Source: Terricaulis sp. (lineage in GTDB: Bacteria > Pseudomonadota > Alphaproteobacteria > Caulobacterales > Aquidulcibacteraceae). From it: a stretch of 64,000 nt of DNA. The DNA is taken from contig JANPZV010000004.1 of the NCBI GenBank assembly GCA_024707365.1, positions 124,001 through 188,000 of the forward strand, read 5' to 3'. The position numbers and the translations under genes are program-made. This document shows positions 32,035 through 41,210 of this stretch, piece by piece (the stretch's first letter is position 1; each line of letters opens with the position of its first letter). The notes beneath the pieces were generated by a model. That model searched no databases and was not told where the DNA came from. It was given only the letters and a program-made list of their open reading frames with translations.

Positions 32035-33170
32035 ATGTCATGCCTGTTCGGCACGACGGGCGTGGTCATGGTGTTTTTGCCGCGCTGGCTTGAGGTCGAG
32101 CGCGGCCTCATGGGCGCCGAAATCGGGCTTGTGCTCTCACTCGCGCAATTCGCGCGCGTGCTCACCGGGCCTTTGATCGCCTTCTGGGCCGATGGCGCCG
32201 GTGATCGCCGCACGCCGCTGCGCGTGGTGGCCGCCGCGTCTTTGATCACGTTCGCGGCGTTTTTCTTGGTCGCGCGCGATTTCTGGTCGCTGCTGGTGAT
32301 CGGCTTTATCGCGCTCACGCTGTTTCAGGCGCTGACGCCGCTGGTGGAAGCATCGCTGCTGCGCGCCACCGCCAGCGGCAAGATCAGCTACGGCCTCGCG
32401 CGCGGCATTGGTTCTGTCGCCTTTATCGCCGCCAACATTCTCGGCGGGATCGTGGTGGCGCAATTTGGCGTGGGCGCCATCGTCGTGTGGGTGCTCGCGG
32501 CCATCGCCGCCATTTTGACGACGACGCTTGCGGCGCTGCAGCCAGATCGGCCGGCCACGCGCCCGCGCGCGGGCGTGACCGCGTGGCCGCGCTTGGCGCG
32601 CTGATGCGCTCGCGGCAATTTGTGCTCGTGGTGCTGGCCTGCGGGCTGATCCAAGGCGCGCACGCGTTTTACTACGCCTTCTCCACCATCGCCTGGCGCA
32701 CGCAAGGCGTATCGGCCGAAATGGTCGGGATGTTGTGGGGCGTGGCGGTTGCGGTGGAGGTGGCGCTGCTCTGGAGTCTTGCGCCGATCGAAGCGGCGGG
32801 TTTCGCCTGAAGCGCTGATCCTTGCTGGCGCGCCGGCGGCGCGGTGCTGCGTTGGAGCGTCATGGGCTTTGCGCCCGATGGCGGGTGGCTTTGGCTGTTG
32901 CAGGGGCTGCACGCGCTCTCGTTCGCGGCCACCCATGTCGGCGCCATGCGCCTCATCTATCGCGCCGCGCCCGATAACGCCGCAGCGATGGCGCAGACCA
33001 TCTATTCATCTTTCTCGGGCGGGCTTTTGCTGGGCGCGGCCACGCTGCTTTCAGGATGGCTTTACGATTGGGGCGGGGTCGCCGGCTATTGGGCCATGGC
33101 CGCGATCGCCGCGCTTGGCGGCTTCTGCGCCTTGTTCTTGCTGCAAAAGCCAGCGGTAAACGCGCGTTAA
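32035..33170 (+). CDS. MFS transporter, PPP/NHS-like (about three frameshifts)
   Basis: About 380 aa, roughly 12 helices when rejoined, resembling the MFS_1-like group that includes HcaT (phenylpropionate) permeases. Recognisable parts: CLFGTTGVVMVFLPRWLEVE, GPLIAFWADGAGDRRTPLR, LTPLVEASLLRATASGKISY (with the typical YGLARGIGSVAF loop), FYYAFSTIAWRTQGVSAEMV, and LHALSFAATHVGAMRLIYR near the end. Breaks lie around 32570-32585, 32798 and 32830. The start is uncertain: ATG 32035 is used, but the first helix may begin about 10 codons earlier (EPAFLPAARVTLV). The substrate is unknown. Confidence 0.75.
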
Positions 33171-33278
33171 ACTTTCCCCTGATGCGCGAGCTTCGCGCAC
33201 CACGCGCGCGGCGCATCTTTGCCTAATATTTTCTGTTAGCTCCTACATTGGCGCTCAAAGCTGCGTTTGAGGGAACTT

Positions 33279-34412
33279 ATGGCCGCTACGGCCGCATATG
33301 AGCTGATCGAGGCCGAGGACGCTGCGCCCACTTTGGCGCTGCGCGGAGATTGGACGGTGGACACCATCGCCGATCTCGAGGACGAGCTGCGCCCGCTTGC
33401 CGCCCAGCTTGCGCCGGGCGCGGCGCTCGATGTCGCCCAGCTTGGCCGTTTCGATGTCGCCGGCGCCTATTTGATTGACCGCACCTTCCGCGAAGGCCCG
33501 GCCGGAGAGGCCCGCATCGCCGTGCGCGGCGCCCACGCCAACGCGCTCACGCTGCTGGCCGCCGCGCGCAAGGCCGCCGTCGCGCCCGCGCCGCCGCCGG
33601 AGCATCCGCACGGCTTTAAAGGCTTTCTCGAAACCGTGGGCCGCGGCGTCAGCGCCATCGGCGAAGAAATCATCGAAACCGTCGGCTTTCTCGGCGAAAC
33701 CCTTGTCGTGCTGGCGCGCCTTGTGCTGCGGCCGCAGCGCATCCGCTGGGTGTCGGTGGTGCACATCATGGAATCGGCGGGGCTGAACGCGCTGCCCATC
33801 GTGATGCTGCTTTCGTTCTTCATCGGGCTTGTCGTCGCCTATCTCGGCGCGCGCATCCTCGGGGATTTCGGCGCCTCGGTGTTCACCGTGGAATTGGTGG
33901 CCTTCTCCATGCTGCGCGAATTCGCCGTGGTGATCACCGCGGTGTTGCTCGCAGGCCGCACCAATAGCGCGTTCACCGCCGAAATCGGCGCCATGAAGAT
34001 GCGCCAGGAAATCGACGCCATGCGCGTCATGCGCATCGATCCGATGGAGGCGCTTGTCGCCACGCGTGTCATCGCCATGCTGGTGATGACGCCGATCCTC
34101 ACTTTCGCGGCGATGATGGCGGGCATTTTCGGCGGGCTCCTTGTGTGCTGGGGCGCGCTCGGCGTCAGCCCCGCCATGTTCTTCGCCCGCATCTCCGAAA
34201 CCGTGCCGGCGCAGCATTTCTGGGTGGGTTTTGTCAAAGCGCCGGTGTTTGCGCTCGTGCTCGCCGTGATCGGCTGCAAGCAGGGGCTTTCGGTCGGCGG
34301 CGATGTCGGCTCGCTTGGGTCGCGCGTCACCACATCGGTGGTGCAGGCCATTTTCATGGTGATCCTGATTGATGCGCTATTTGCGCTCTGGTTCTTGGAG
34401 ATGGATTGGTGA
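33279..34412 (+). CDS. mlaE: MlaE-family lipid ABC permease with N-terminal STAS domain
   Basis: 377 aa. Residues 1-95 form a STAS/MlaB-like domain (TLALRGDWTVDTIADLEDEL, LDVAQLGRFDVAGAYLID). The permease follows with five or so helices and the MlaE loop AGRTNSAFTAEIGAMKM-RQEIDAM. It works with MlaF and MlaD to move phospholipids between membranes. The STAS part replaces a separate MlaB. ATG 33279 has GAGGGAA just upstream; the preceding 108 bp include an AT-rich patch (CCTAATATTTTCTGTTAG) suited to a promoter. Confidence 0.93.
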   Translation: MAATAAYELIEAEDAAPTLALRGDWTVDTIADLEDELRPLAAQLAPGAALDVAQLGRFDVAGAYLIDRTFREGPAGEARIAVRGAHANALTLLAAARKAAVAPAPPPEHPHGFKGFLETVGRGVSAIGEEIIETVGFLGETLVVLARLVLRPQRIRWVSVVHIMESAGLNALPIVMLLSFFIGLVVAYLGARILGDFGASVFTVELVAFSMLREFAVVITAVLLAGRTNSAFTAEIGAMKMRQEIDAMRVMRIDPMEALVATRVIAMLVMTPILTFAAMMAGIFGGLLVCWGALGVSPAMFFARISETVPAQHFWVGFVKAPVFALVLAVIGCKQGLSVGGDVGSLGSRVTTSVVQAIFMVILIDALFALWFLEMDW

Positions 34413-35161
34413 GCCAGGATATCGCCATCCGCGTGCGCGGCCTTGTCACGCGCTTCGGCAAGCAGGCCGTCCATGACGGGCTCGATCTCGACGTGCGCGT
34501 GGGCGAGATCCTCGGCGTTGTCGGGCCATCGGGCACCGGCAAATCGGTGCTGCTGCGCGAGATCGCCGGCCTTGATGCGCCCACCGAAGGCGAAATCAGC
34601 TTCCCGCACGCCGAAAGCGAGGGCCGCACGCCCCGCATGGGCGTGATGTTTCAGGATGGCGCGCTGTTTTCCAATCTCACCGTGCTTGAAAATGTCGAAG
34701 CGCCGCTGCGCGAGCACATGCATTTCTCGCCCGAGCTGCGCGCGGAAATCGCCGCGCTCAAGCTCTCCATGGCCGGCCTTGGCGCCGATGCGCATCACAA
34801 GCGCCCGGCGCAAATTTCCGGCGGCATGCGCAAGCGCGCCGCCGTCGCCCGCGCGCTCGCGCTTGATCCTGAATTGCTGTTCCTGGATGAGCCCACCGCC
34901 GGCCTTGATCCGATCAGCGCCGAAAATTTCGACATCATGGTCAAGGAACTGGCGAGCGCTTTGGGGCTTACCGTGTTTCTGGTGACGCACGATGTCGATA
35001 CGCTGCACGCGGTCTGCGATCGGGTCGCGGTGCTCTATGGCGGCAAGGTCGCCGCGATTGGAACGATCCCGGAAATCACCGCAGACGCTAAAGGCTGGGT
35101 GAAAGAGTATTTTTCAGGTCCGCGCGGACGCGCGGCTCTGCGCGCCGCAGGAGGCGGTTGA
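34409..35161 (+). CDS. mlaF: MlaF-family lipid ABC transporter ATPase
   Basis: 250 aa ATPase of the Mla/MCE lipid transporter. Walker A VGPSGTGKSVLLREIAGL, signature QISGGMRKRAAVARALALDP, Walker B LLFLDEPTAGLDPISAE and switch His VTHDVDTLHAVCDR. GTG 34409 overlaps the mlaE TGA (GTGA); a TTG one codon earlier is possible. The stop overlaps the mlaD ATG in TGATG. Confidence 0.93.
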   Translation: MSQDIAIRVRGLVTRFGKQAVHDGLDLDVRVGEILGVVGPSGTGKSVLLREIAGLDAPTEGEISFPHAESEGRTPRMGVMFQDGALFSNLTVLENVEAPLREHMHFSPELRAEIAALKLSMAGLGADAHHKRPAQISGGMRKRAAVARALALDPELLFLDEPTAGLDPISAENFDIMVKELASALGLTVFLVTHDVDTLHAVCDRVAVLYGGKVAAIGTIPEITADAKGWVKEYFSGPRGRAALRAAGGG

Positions 35162-36024
35162 TGGAAACCAAAGCACACTTTGTCCGCATTGGCGCGGCCA
35201 CCGTGCTCGGCTTTTTGCTGGTCATGATGTTCGCCGCCTGGATATCCAGCTCCGATCTGCGCCGCGGCGCGCACGAATACGACATCGTGTTCGATGATCC
35301 CGTGCGCGGCCTCACTGTCGGCGGCGAAGTCCGCTATAACGGCATCAAGGTGGGCGAGGTGCGCAATCTGCGCATCGATCCCGACAACACCGCCCGCGTT
35401 ATCGCGCGCGTGCGCATTTCCTCGGATGTGCCGGTGCGCGAAGATAGCGAAGGCCAGCTTGAGCCCATCGGGCTCACCGGCGTCACGCTTATTCAGCTTT
35501 CCGCAGGGCAGGGCGATGAATTGCGCCCATCGGGCTTTGGGCCGCCGCCGCAATTGCGCGGCCGCGGCAGCCAGATCGACATCATCATCAGCCAGGGCGA
35601 AAACATCGTCATGCGCGCCAGCGAAGCCATGGCCGCCGTGCGCGATCTGCTGACGGATGAGAACATCGCGCGCGTCACCCGCATCATCGAAAATCTCGAG
35701 ACGGTCTCGGCGCAACTGGCTGACACCCAATCCATCGTCACCCAATCTGGCCAAGCCGCCGTGGCTGTCACCGCCGCGGCGCAGGATTGGACGCAGCTTT
35801 CCGCGCAATTGCGCCGCGATCTCGCCGCGCTCGATGAGGTGATGGGCGAGATCAACAACGCCGCCGCCACCGCTTCAGGCGAAACCCTGCCGGAGCTGAC
35901 GCGCGCCGCCGATGAAATCCGCCGCGCCGCCGCCGCCATCACGCGCGTGGCTAACGGCCTTGACGAAAACCCCTCTGTCCTCACGCCGCAAGCGCCGCGG
36001 CCCACCGTGGAGCTGCGCCCATGA
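35161..36024 (+). CDS. mlaD: MlaD-family MCE-domain lipid-binding protein
   Basis: 287 aa periplasmic protein anchored by one N-terminal helix (FVRIGAATVLGFLLVMMFAA). The MCE domain spans about residues 38-115 (VFDDPVRGLTVGGEVRYNGI, VGEVRNLRIDP, PIGLTGVTLIQLSAG). A long helical region follows (TVSAQLADTQSIVTQSGQAA), which in relatives forms the needle/coiled barrel. It forms a hexameric ring on the MlaEF complex. The ATG overlaps the mlaF TGA by one base. Confidence 0.92.
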   Translation: METKAHFVRIGAATVLGFLLVMMFAAWISSSDLRRGAHEYDIVFDDPVRGLTVGGEVRYNGIKVGEVRNLRIDPDNTARVIARVRISSDVPVREDSEGQLEPIGLTGVTLIQLSAGQGDELRPSGFGPPPQLRGRGSQIDIIISQGENIVMRASEAMAAVRDLLTDENIARVTRIIENLETVSAQLADTQSIVTQSGQAAVAVTAAAQDWTQLSAQLRRDLAALDEVMGEINNAAATASGETLPELTRAADEIRRAAAAITRVANGLDENPSVLTPQAPRPTVELRP

Positions 36025-36638
36025 TGCGCGTGACATTTCTCCTTCCGCTGCTTGTGCTCGGCGGCTGCATCACGCTTTTGCCCGAGCCGCCGCCGCCGCC
36101 GCGCGTGTTCACGCTGGACGCCGGCGATGTCGCGCGCAGCGAAAGCCCGCGCCTGAGCGCCAGCCTTGGCGTCGCCAATCCCGATGGCGAGCGCGCGATC
36201 CTTGGCGCCGATCTCATCTGGCGCACCGGCCAGGAGATCGCTTATGTCGGCCAAACGCAATGGTCCGGCCGGGCCGATGATGCGCTGCAATCGTTGCTGA
36301 TCGAAACCATCGCCCGCCAGGGCCGCTTTACCGGCGTCACCCGTTCGGGCGAAGCGCGCAATGATTTCGACATCCGCTGGGAGGTGCTCGATTTTGAAAT
36401 CGATAGCCAAACCATGCAGGCGCGCTTCCGCGCCGATGTGCGCCTGATGGCCTCGCCGGGTCGGCGCCTCATCGCGCAGGAAATCATCAGCGCCGAAGCG
36501 CCCGTCTCGGATCGCTCCGCATCGGTGGCCGCTCAAGCGCTTGCGCGCGCCGCCCGTGAAGGCGGCGCGCGCATTGGCGTGTTTGCATCTGATGCTGTCG
36601 CCGCCGAGCTCGCGCGCCGGGCGGCGTCCGCCGATTAA
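36021..36638 (+). CDS. ABC-type transport auxiliary lipoprotein (PqiC-like)
   Basis: 205 aa outer-membrane lipoprotein of the ABC_trans_aux family. Lipobox FLLPLLVLGGCITLLPEPP with the Cys near residue 16; the core shows RVFTLDAGDVARSESPRLSA, LIWRTGQEIAYVGQTQW and VLDFEIDSQTMQARFRADVR. It presumably docks the MCE system on the outer membrane, as PqiC does for PqiB. It overlaps mlaD by four bases. Its TAA lies in a TTAA shared with the stop of the convergent gene. No MlaA or MlaC gene is present here. Confidence 0.85.
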   Translation: MMRVTFLLPLLVLGGCITLLPEPPPPPRVFTLDAGDVARSESPRLSASLGVANPDGERAILGADLIWRTGQEIAYVGQTQWSGRADDALQSLLIETIARQGRFTGVTRSGEARNDFDIRWEVLDFEIDSQTMQARFRADVRLMASPGRRLIAQEIISAEAPVSDRSASVAAQALARAAREGGARIGVFASDAVAAELARRAASAD

Positions 36639-38453
36639 GCCAGCGCAGCGTCGATCAACAGATAAGCGCGCACCAGATCGGAGGCCTGGCCTTTCTTATC
36701 GCTCTTGGCGAGTTCGGGCCGGGCGCGGAAGGCTTGCGCCACCGCAAGCGCGCCCGCATGGCGGCGCATGTGGCGGGCGATGCGGTTGACCGCCACCGGC
36801 GCCGCATCCATCACCGCATCGCGACGGGCGGAGGGGCCATGGCGCGAAGCGCGGGCGATCATGTCAAGATCGGTCGCGGCCAGCACCTCGTCCACGTCCA
36901 CGCCCGATTCAATCACAAGCTCCACCGCGTCAGCTTGCAGCATCGCGTCGGCTGATTTTTCCGGGCGATCGCCGAAATCGACGAGATCGAACAGTTCCTC
37001 CACGGTTTCGTTCGCGGCGGCGGGAAGGGTCTCCACATCTTCGCGCGCGGGCATGAAATTGGCCCAGCCGCCAAAGCCTTTGAACATGCGCTTGGGCTCA
37101 GCCTGCGGCGCGGGGCGCACAGGCGGGCGCTGCGTGCGCGCCACGGCCGCATTGGCCGCAACGTGCAGACGCGAGAACGAATCCACCGGATCGGCCGGCT
37201 GCGCGGCGCGCTGAACCACACGCTCTTCGCGCTTGGGCGCAAGCGGGGCTTTCTTCGCGCCGGCGGTGGCGGCAAGCGCGGTGAGGCGCTTTTCCAGCGT
37301 GGCCGCGTGGCGTTCAGCCGCCGCTTGGCTTTCTTCGGAAGCCAGGCGCGCCGCTTCCGCCGCTTGCTTGAGCGTCGCCAGCGTATCGTTCGCCGCTTCC
37401 TGCATCTGCGCCGCTTCCGCGCGGATCAGTTGCGCGGCGCGCTTGGCCTCGAACACGGCGCTGCGCGTGGTTTCACGCACCGCGCTCGCGGTCTCGTTCG
37501 CGGTAAGCACCGCTTCGGCGGTCGATTTCTTCGCCGTCTCGGTAAGGCGCGTGGCTTCGGCCAGGCCGTCGAGCATGTCCGTCATCGTGCCGTTGAGCGA
37601 AGCGCTGGCGGCGGCGGCGACGTCCGCAGCGTGCTGGATGTCGGCGGTGCGTTCGCCCAGCGCGGCGGCGGAGGTCTGGAACGCGCCCATATGGCTTTCG
37701 AGCGCAGCTTCCGCCGAATTGATCTCGGTGCGCACCAGCTTGGAGGCTTCGCGCATCAGCCGTACCTGGCGGCCCACGGAATGGGCCAGCGATTCAGTTT
37801 GCGATTTGAGATCGCCGTTCAGCTCCAGCAGCGCGTCGTGCTCGCTGCGCAGGGCGCTGGCCATGATCTCGGTGTTCTCGCGCGAGGCGCACACGGCGCT
37901 GTCCATCAGCGAGGCGTTGCGTTGGGCGGCGCTTTCCAGCTCCGCCAGGCGGCTCATCGCGGTGGACACTGCATCGTTGAGCGCTTCGATCTCGTTGCGC
38001 ACGCTGCTGGCGATGCGCTGGGCGTTGGCGCCTTCATCCTCGAACGGGGCGCGCGCAGCCTTGGCTGCAAGGCTGGCGGCGATGCGGCGCGCTTTGAGCG
38101 CTTCGCCCGCAGCAGAAGCGGCCACCCAGAACAGCAGCGCCGGCCCAAGCGCGAGCGCGGCGAGCCCCGCCTGCATCGCAGGCTCAAGCCGCATCAGCCC
38201 ATCTGCGCCATAATAGCCGAACGGCAGCCCCACAGCGGCGGCGAGCCACGCCAGCGAGGCGGTCCCGCCCATGAAGCCGGCCCATGAAAAGCCCCCCGCG
38301 CACCTCTGCCGGCGCTTCGGGCTCAATGTCCAAGGCGCGCGGTTCCGGCGCGGCGAAGCTCATCTCCTCAAGCGGATCGTCGATCGCTTCGGGCGCATCG
38401 CCGAACAGCTCGAACGGATCGCGTTCGTCCTTGTCGTCATCATTGATATACAT
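36635..38453 (-). CDS. TipN-like membrane/coiled-coil protein (one frameshift)
   Basis: About 606 aa. An acidic N-terminus (MYINDDDKDERDPFELFGDA) is followed by two helices (FMGGTASLAWLAAAVGLPF; MQAGLAALALGPALLFWVAA), then a long alanine/glutamate-rich coiled coil (about residues 140-400) with SAEAALESHMGAFQTSAAAL-type heptads. A C-terminal domain (EELFDLVDFGDRPEKSADAM) ends in SDLVRAYLLIDAALA. Two N-terminal helices plus a long coiled coil is the architecture of TipN, the Caulobacter new-pole marker that works with TipF; homology is inferred, not shown. One extra G at 38292-38297 breaks the frame near residue 55. Confidence 0.55.
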
Positions 38454-38542
38454 GGCCGCAAACTCCGGCGCCGCGCGCGAGGCGGCGTTAACCCGGCGTC
38501 TGCAACGCCCATGCCAATGGCGCGAGTAGGGTTCTCGCGTGG

Positions 38543-38567
38543 AGTTTGCGCCAGATTGGCGCAAACT
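38543..38567. promoter_or_regulatory. Perfect 25-bp palindrome upstream of the TipN-like gene
   Basis: Arms AGTTTGCGCCA and TGGCGCAAACT around a GAT centre, 90 bp before the start of the TipN-like gene and upstream of it in its reading direction. The length, symmetry and short centre suit an operator for a dimeric repressor. As RNA it would have a three-base loop, short for a terminator, and no U-run follows. Confidence 0.55.
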
Positions 38568-38596
38568 GCTTGCTCACAGCCCAGCCCAGGCGAACA

Positions 38597-38625
38597 GCGC
38601 GTGCGTTCATCATGAACGCACGCGC
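38597..38625. terminator. Perfect 29-bp palindrome after the secreted-protein gene
   Basis: Arms GCGCGTGCGTTCA and TGAACGCACGCGC around a TCA centre, 28 bp past the stop of the 38653-39168 gene in its direction. It could be that gene's terminator hairpin (13-bp stem, no U-run) or a second operator for the TipN-like gene. It is distinct in sequence from the palindrome at 38543. Confidence 0.5.
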
Positions 38626-38652
38626 CGCCGCGCCATGCCATGGCAGCTTGGT

Positions 38653-39168
38653 TTATTGCTGCGATCGCGCGCGATGCTGGCCGAGCACCGTGCGGGTGGC
38701 GGTCACGCGCACGCGCCTTGTGCTGGGATTGAGCTGCTGGGGGCGTTCGTTGGTGCAGGCGATGTTGAACGCGGTTTCCATCGCGCTGCCGGCGTTAATC
38801 GTGACATCCGTATTCAACGGATAAGCGGCAAGTTGCCGCCCATCGGCCGCGTAAAGCGCCGCATCGGCGATATTGATCCGCCGGGCGGCGCAATCGGCCA
38901 CCCCGTTCATATCCTCCCACGCCACGCTGACATCCCCGGCCGTGCGGGCGTTCTCAAGATAATAGGTGTTGATCTGGATCGCGCGCTGGCCGCCGCGCAG
39001 CCCTTCGGGCGGGGTGACAAAGCTGATGCGGTCGCCCTGGTTGGAGAGCAGATAGGCGGGGCCAAGCTGCTCTTCCATGTCCACGTTCTGCGCCGCCGCC
39101 GGCGCGGGAATGAGCATGAGGCCGAAGGCGAGGCCAAAGGCGGCGAAAGCTTTTATCGCTATTTTCAT
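38653..39168 (-). CDS. Secreted protein of unknown function
   Basis: 171 aa. The signal peptide MKIAIKAFAAFGLAFGLMLI ends at PAPAAAQ. The mature protein has one Cys pair (VADCAARRIN and NIACTNERPQQ), likely a periplasmic disulfide, and ends RTVLGQHRARSQQ. I do not recognise the domain. ATG 39168 is chosen because the signal peptide begins there, six codons inside the longest frame. It lies between the TipN-like and TipF-like genes, all on the minus strand. Confidence 0.65.
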   Translation of the reverse strand: MKIAIKAFAAFGLAFGLMLIPAPAAAQNVDMEEQLGPAYLLSNQGDRISFVTPPEGLRGGQRAIQINTYYLENARTAGDVSVAWEDMNGVADCAARRINIADAALYAADGRQLAAYPLNTDVTINAGSAMETAFNIACTNERPQQLNPSTRRVRVTATRTVLGQHRARSQQ

Positions 39169-39244
39169 GCGGGTCTCCGGTCGCAAGCAAGAGAACTCTC
39201 GCTAACCATCGCGCCCGCGCGCGTCTCCCCCTCGAACGGGGGGC

Positions 39245-40531
39245 TTAAGCCATCCTTCCGCGCGCCAGCATGATTTCACGCGGCGGCTGCGTCTCTTCGA
39301 GCAGGCTTTCCTTGATCGGGCGCGGCGCGCCGAAGAGGTGGCCTTGCCCAAACGGCGCTTCAAGATCGAGCGCTTCGAGCACCAATTGCTCGTTCTCAAT
39401 CCGCTCTGCGATGAGATCAATGCCGTAGCGCTGGAAGATCGCCGAAATATCCGCCGCCGCGATCTCGCGCGTGATCGCCGAGCGCGGCCGCAAGCCTTGG
39501 CGCACGATCTGCTCTGTCAGCGTTTGCGCTGAAATCTTGATATACTTAACGCCCGCGCGCTCAAGATCGGGCAGATCGATCTCGACATTGCTCACCTTGT
39601 CGATCGAAAAACGGAAGCCAAGGTCCACCAGCTTCGCCATCGCCCGCGCCTCGATCGAGGTGCGCATTTCAAACGAAGCTTGCGGGATCTCGAAAATCAC
39701 GCTGCCGGCGAGATCGCGGTTTTCCCGCATGAAATCGAGGAATTGCGGGAAGAAGTGCTCGTCCGAGAGCGCCGAGGGCGAAAGGTTGCAGAAAATCCCC
39801 ACGCGCCGATCCTGCTTCATCAGCTTGCGCACGATCTGCACGCAGCGAAACAAGAGCACGTTGTCGATCGTCGGCATCAGCCCCGCATCTTCGGCGGCGG
39901 GAATAAATTCTTGCGGCAGGATCAGCCGGCCATTGGAATCCTTAAGCCGCGTAAACCCTTCATAATAAGCTGTCTTGCGCTGCGGCAGCTGCACGATCGG
40001 CTGCAAGTGCAGCTCGACGCGGTTTTCCAGCAGCGCTTCGCGCACCATGTCCATCGGCCCGTGCGCCGCGCCAGGGCCGATCGCGGTGATATTGCCCGCC
40101 GCTTCGATGCGCTGCAGCCGCGCATCCATCGCCGCGCCCAGCTTATCGACGATTTGGTCAATCAGTTTTAACTCAAGCGGCGGCTCGTGGCCGATCTGCG
40201 CTTGCTGCGGCCCCGGCAGGGCGAAGGCGGTGTGCGCCTCCACCTGATCGAGCCGGGTTTGCACCGCGTCCATATCGGCGCTGATCTCGCGTTGCGTATG
40301 GCGCAGCCGCTCCACATCCTTGGAGACGCGCTTCTCCGCCGCGCTCGCCCGCGCCGCCGCCGCTGACGCTGTGATGCCCGCATGCGTGACTGCGCACGCG
40401 CAGAAGAGGCCAATGCCGCCGAGGAAGGCGCCGCCCAGGCCCTCGCCGCCAATGCGCTGCAGCGCCAGCCCCACCACCACCGAGATGAGGGCGTAGCCGA
40501 TATAGAGAATGACGTGCGTAATGATGGGCAT
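39245..40531 (-). CDS. tipF: TipF-like protein: two helices, coiled coil, degenerate EAL domain
   Basis: 428 aa. Two helices (ITHVILYIGYALISVVVGLA; GGAFLGGIGLFCACAVTHAG) and a coiled coil (KRVSKDVERLRHTQREISAD) lead to an EAL domain from about residue 155. EAL motifs are degenerate: EAL is EGF in AYYEGFTRLKD, the Asn (FCNLSPSAL) and the FEI Glu survive, but DDFG is SIDKVSN (second Asp replaced by Lys) and KID is KIS. This matches TipF of Caulobacter, an inactive EAL c-di-GMP receptor that places the flagellum. The call rests on architecture and motif loss. ATG 40561 is an alternative start. Confidence 0.65.
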   Translation of the reverse strand: MPIITHVILYIGYALISVVVGLALQRIGGEGLGGAFLGGIGLFCACAVTHAGITASAAAARASAAEKRVSKDVERLRHTQREISADMDAVQTRLDQVEAHTAFALPGPQQAQIGHEPPLELKLIDQIVDKLGAAMDARLQRIEAAGNITAIGPGAAHGPMDMVREALLENRVELHLQPIVQLPQRKTAYYEGFTRLKDSNGRLILPQEFIPAAEDAGLMPTIDNVLLFRCVQIVRKLMKQDRRVGIFCNLSPSALSDEHFFPQFLDFMRENRDLAGSVIFEIPQASFEMRTSIEARAMAKLVDLGFRFSIDKVSNVEIDLPDLERAGVKYIKISAQTLTEQIVRQGLRPRSAITREIAAADISAIFQRYGIDLIAERIENEQLVLEALDLEAPFGQGHLFGAPRPIKESLLEETQPPREIMLARGRMA

Positions 40532-40609
40532 AATTTGCCGTCCGAATCTGTCGTGTTCCATCAGGCGAGCCGGGCGGTTGCGAGAGTCTTAACAAAAACA
40601 ATCGATGGC

Positions 40610-40638
40610 TTGACGAAATTATTGCATGCCGATAATTT
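40610..40638 (+). promoter_or_regulatory. Sigma-70-type promoter for the DUF2975-HTH operon
   Basis: TTGACG (40610-40615), a 17-bp spacer and TAATTT (40633-40638), 41 bp upstream of the ATG at 40680. This is the best consensus promoter in the window and sits in an AT-rich island (40585-40680) unlike the surrounding DNA. The opposite strand of the same island must serve the TipF-like gene. Confidence 0.65.
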
Positions 40639-40679
40639 ATTCTCGCTTTACTTAATTCGGGCTCTCGGAGTTCTTCATC

Positions 40680-41210
40680 ATGACACTCGCCGCCTCGGCC
40701 CCGCTCGCGCGCGCGCAGAAGCTCGCCGCCGCCTGCCAGGTGATCGCCATCATCGCCGCGATCGTGCTTTTTGTGTCCGCGGCGCTGGATGTGTTTTTGC
40801 CGCCTTTGGCGCTGTTGGGCGGGCTTGAGCCCGGCTGGGCGGGCGCGGCCGCGTTCATCAACTTGATCGGCGCCCGCGCGATCCTCGCCGCGCCCGTGAT
40901 CATCCTCGCCAGCGTCTGCCTCGATCTGCGCAAGGTGCTGAGCGATTACGCCGAGGGCCGCTTCTTTACCCAGCGCGCCGCCAAGGGCGTGCGCAAAACC
41001 GGGGAGGGCGTGCTCTGGGCGATGGCGTTCAAATGCGTGATCTCGCCCACGCTTTATGGCGTGATCGCCGAAGGCGCGCGCGGGGCGCCGGATGTGCGGA
41101 TTGAATCGTTCGATCTTGGCCTCATCGCGCTTGGCTTCTTCATCATGATGATCGGCCGCGTGCTGGAAGCGGCGGCGGCCATCAAGGCCGAGAATGACGA
41201 AATCGTCTGA
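40680..41210 (+). CDS. DUF2975-family membrane protein
   Basis: 176 aa with four helices: AACQVIAIIAAIVLFVSAAL, INLIGARAILAAPVIILASV, VLWAMAFKCVISPTLYGVIA and LGLIALGFFIMMIGRVLEAA. A conserved SDYAEGRFFTQRAAKGVRKTG loop is typical (RFF). DUF2975 proteins are almost always coupled to a small XRE/YozG regulator, as here: the stop overlaps the next ATG in TGATG. The function is unknown; the pair may form a membrane-coupled regulator. Confidence 0.85.
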   Translation: MTLAASAPLARAQKLAAACQVIAIIAAIVLFVSAALDVFLPPLALLGGLEPGWAGAAAFINLIGARAILAAPVIILASVCLDLRKVLSDYAEGRFFTQRAAKGVRKTGEGVLWAMAFKCVISPTLYGVIAEGARGAPDVRIESFDLGLIALGFFIMMIGRVLEAAAAIKAENDEIV

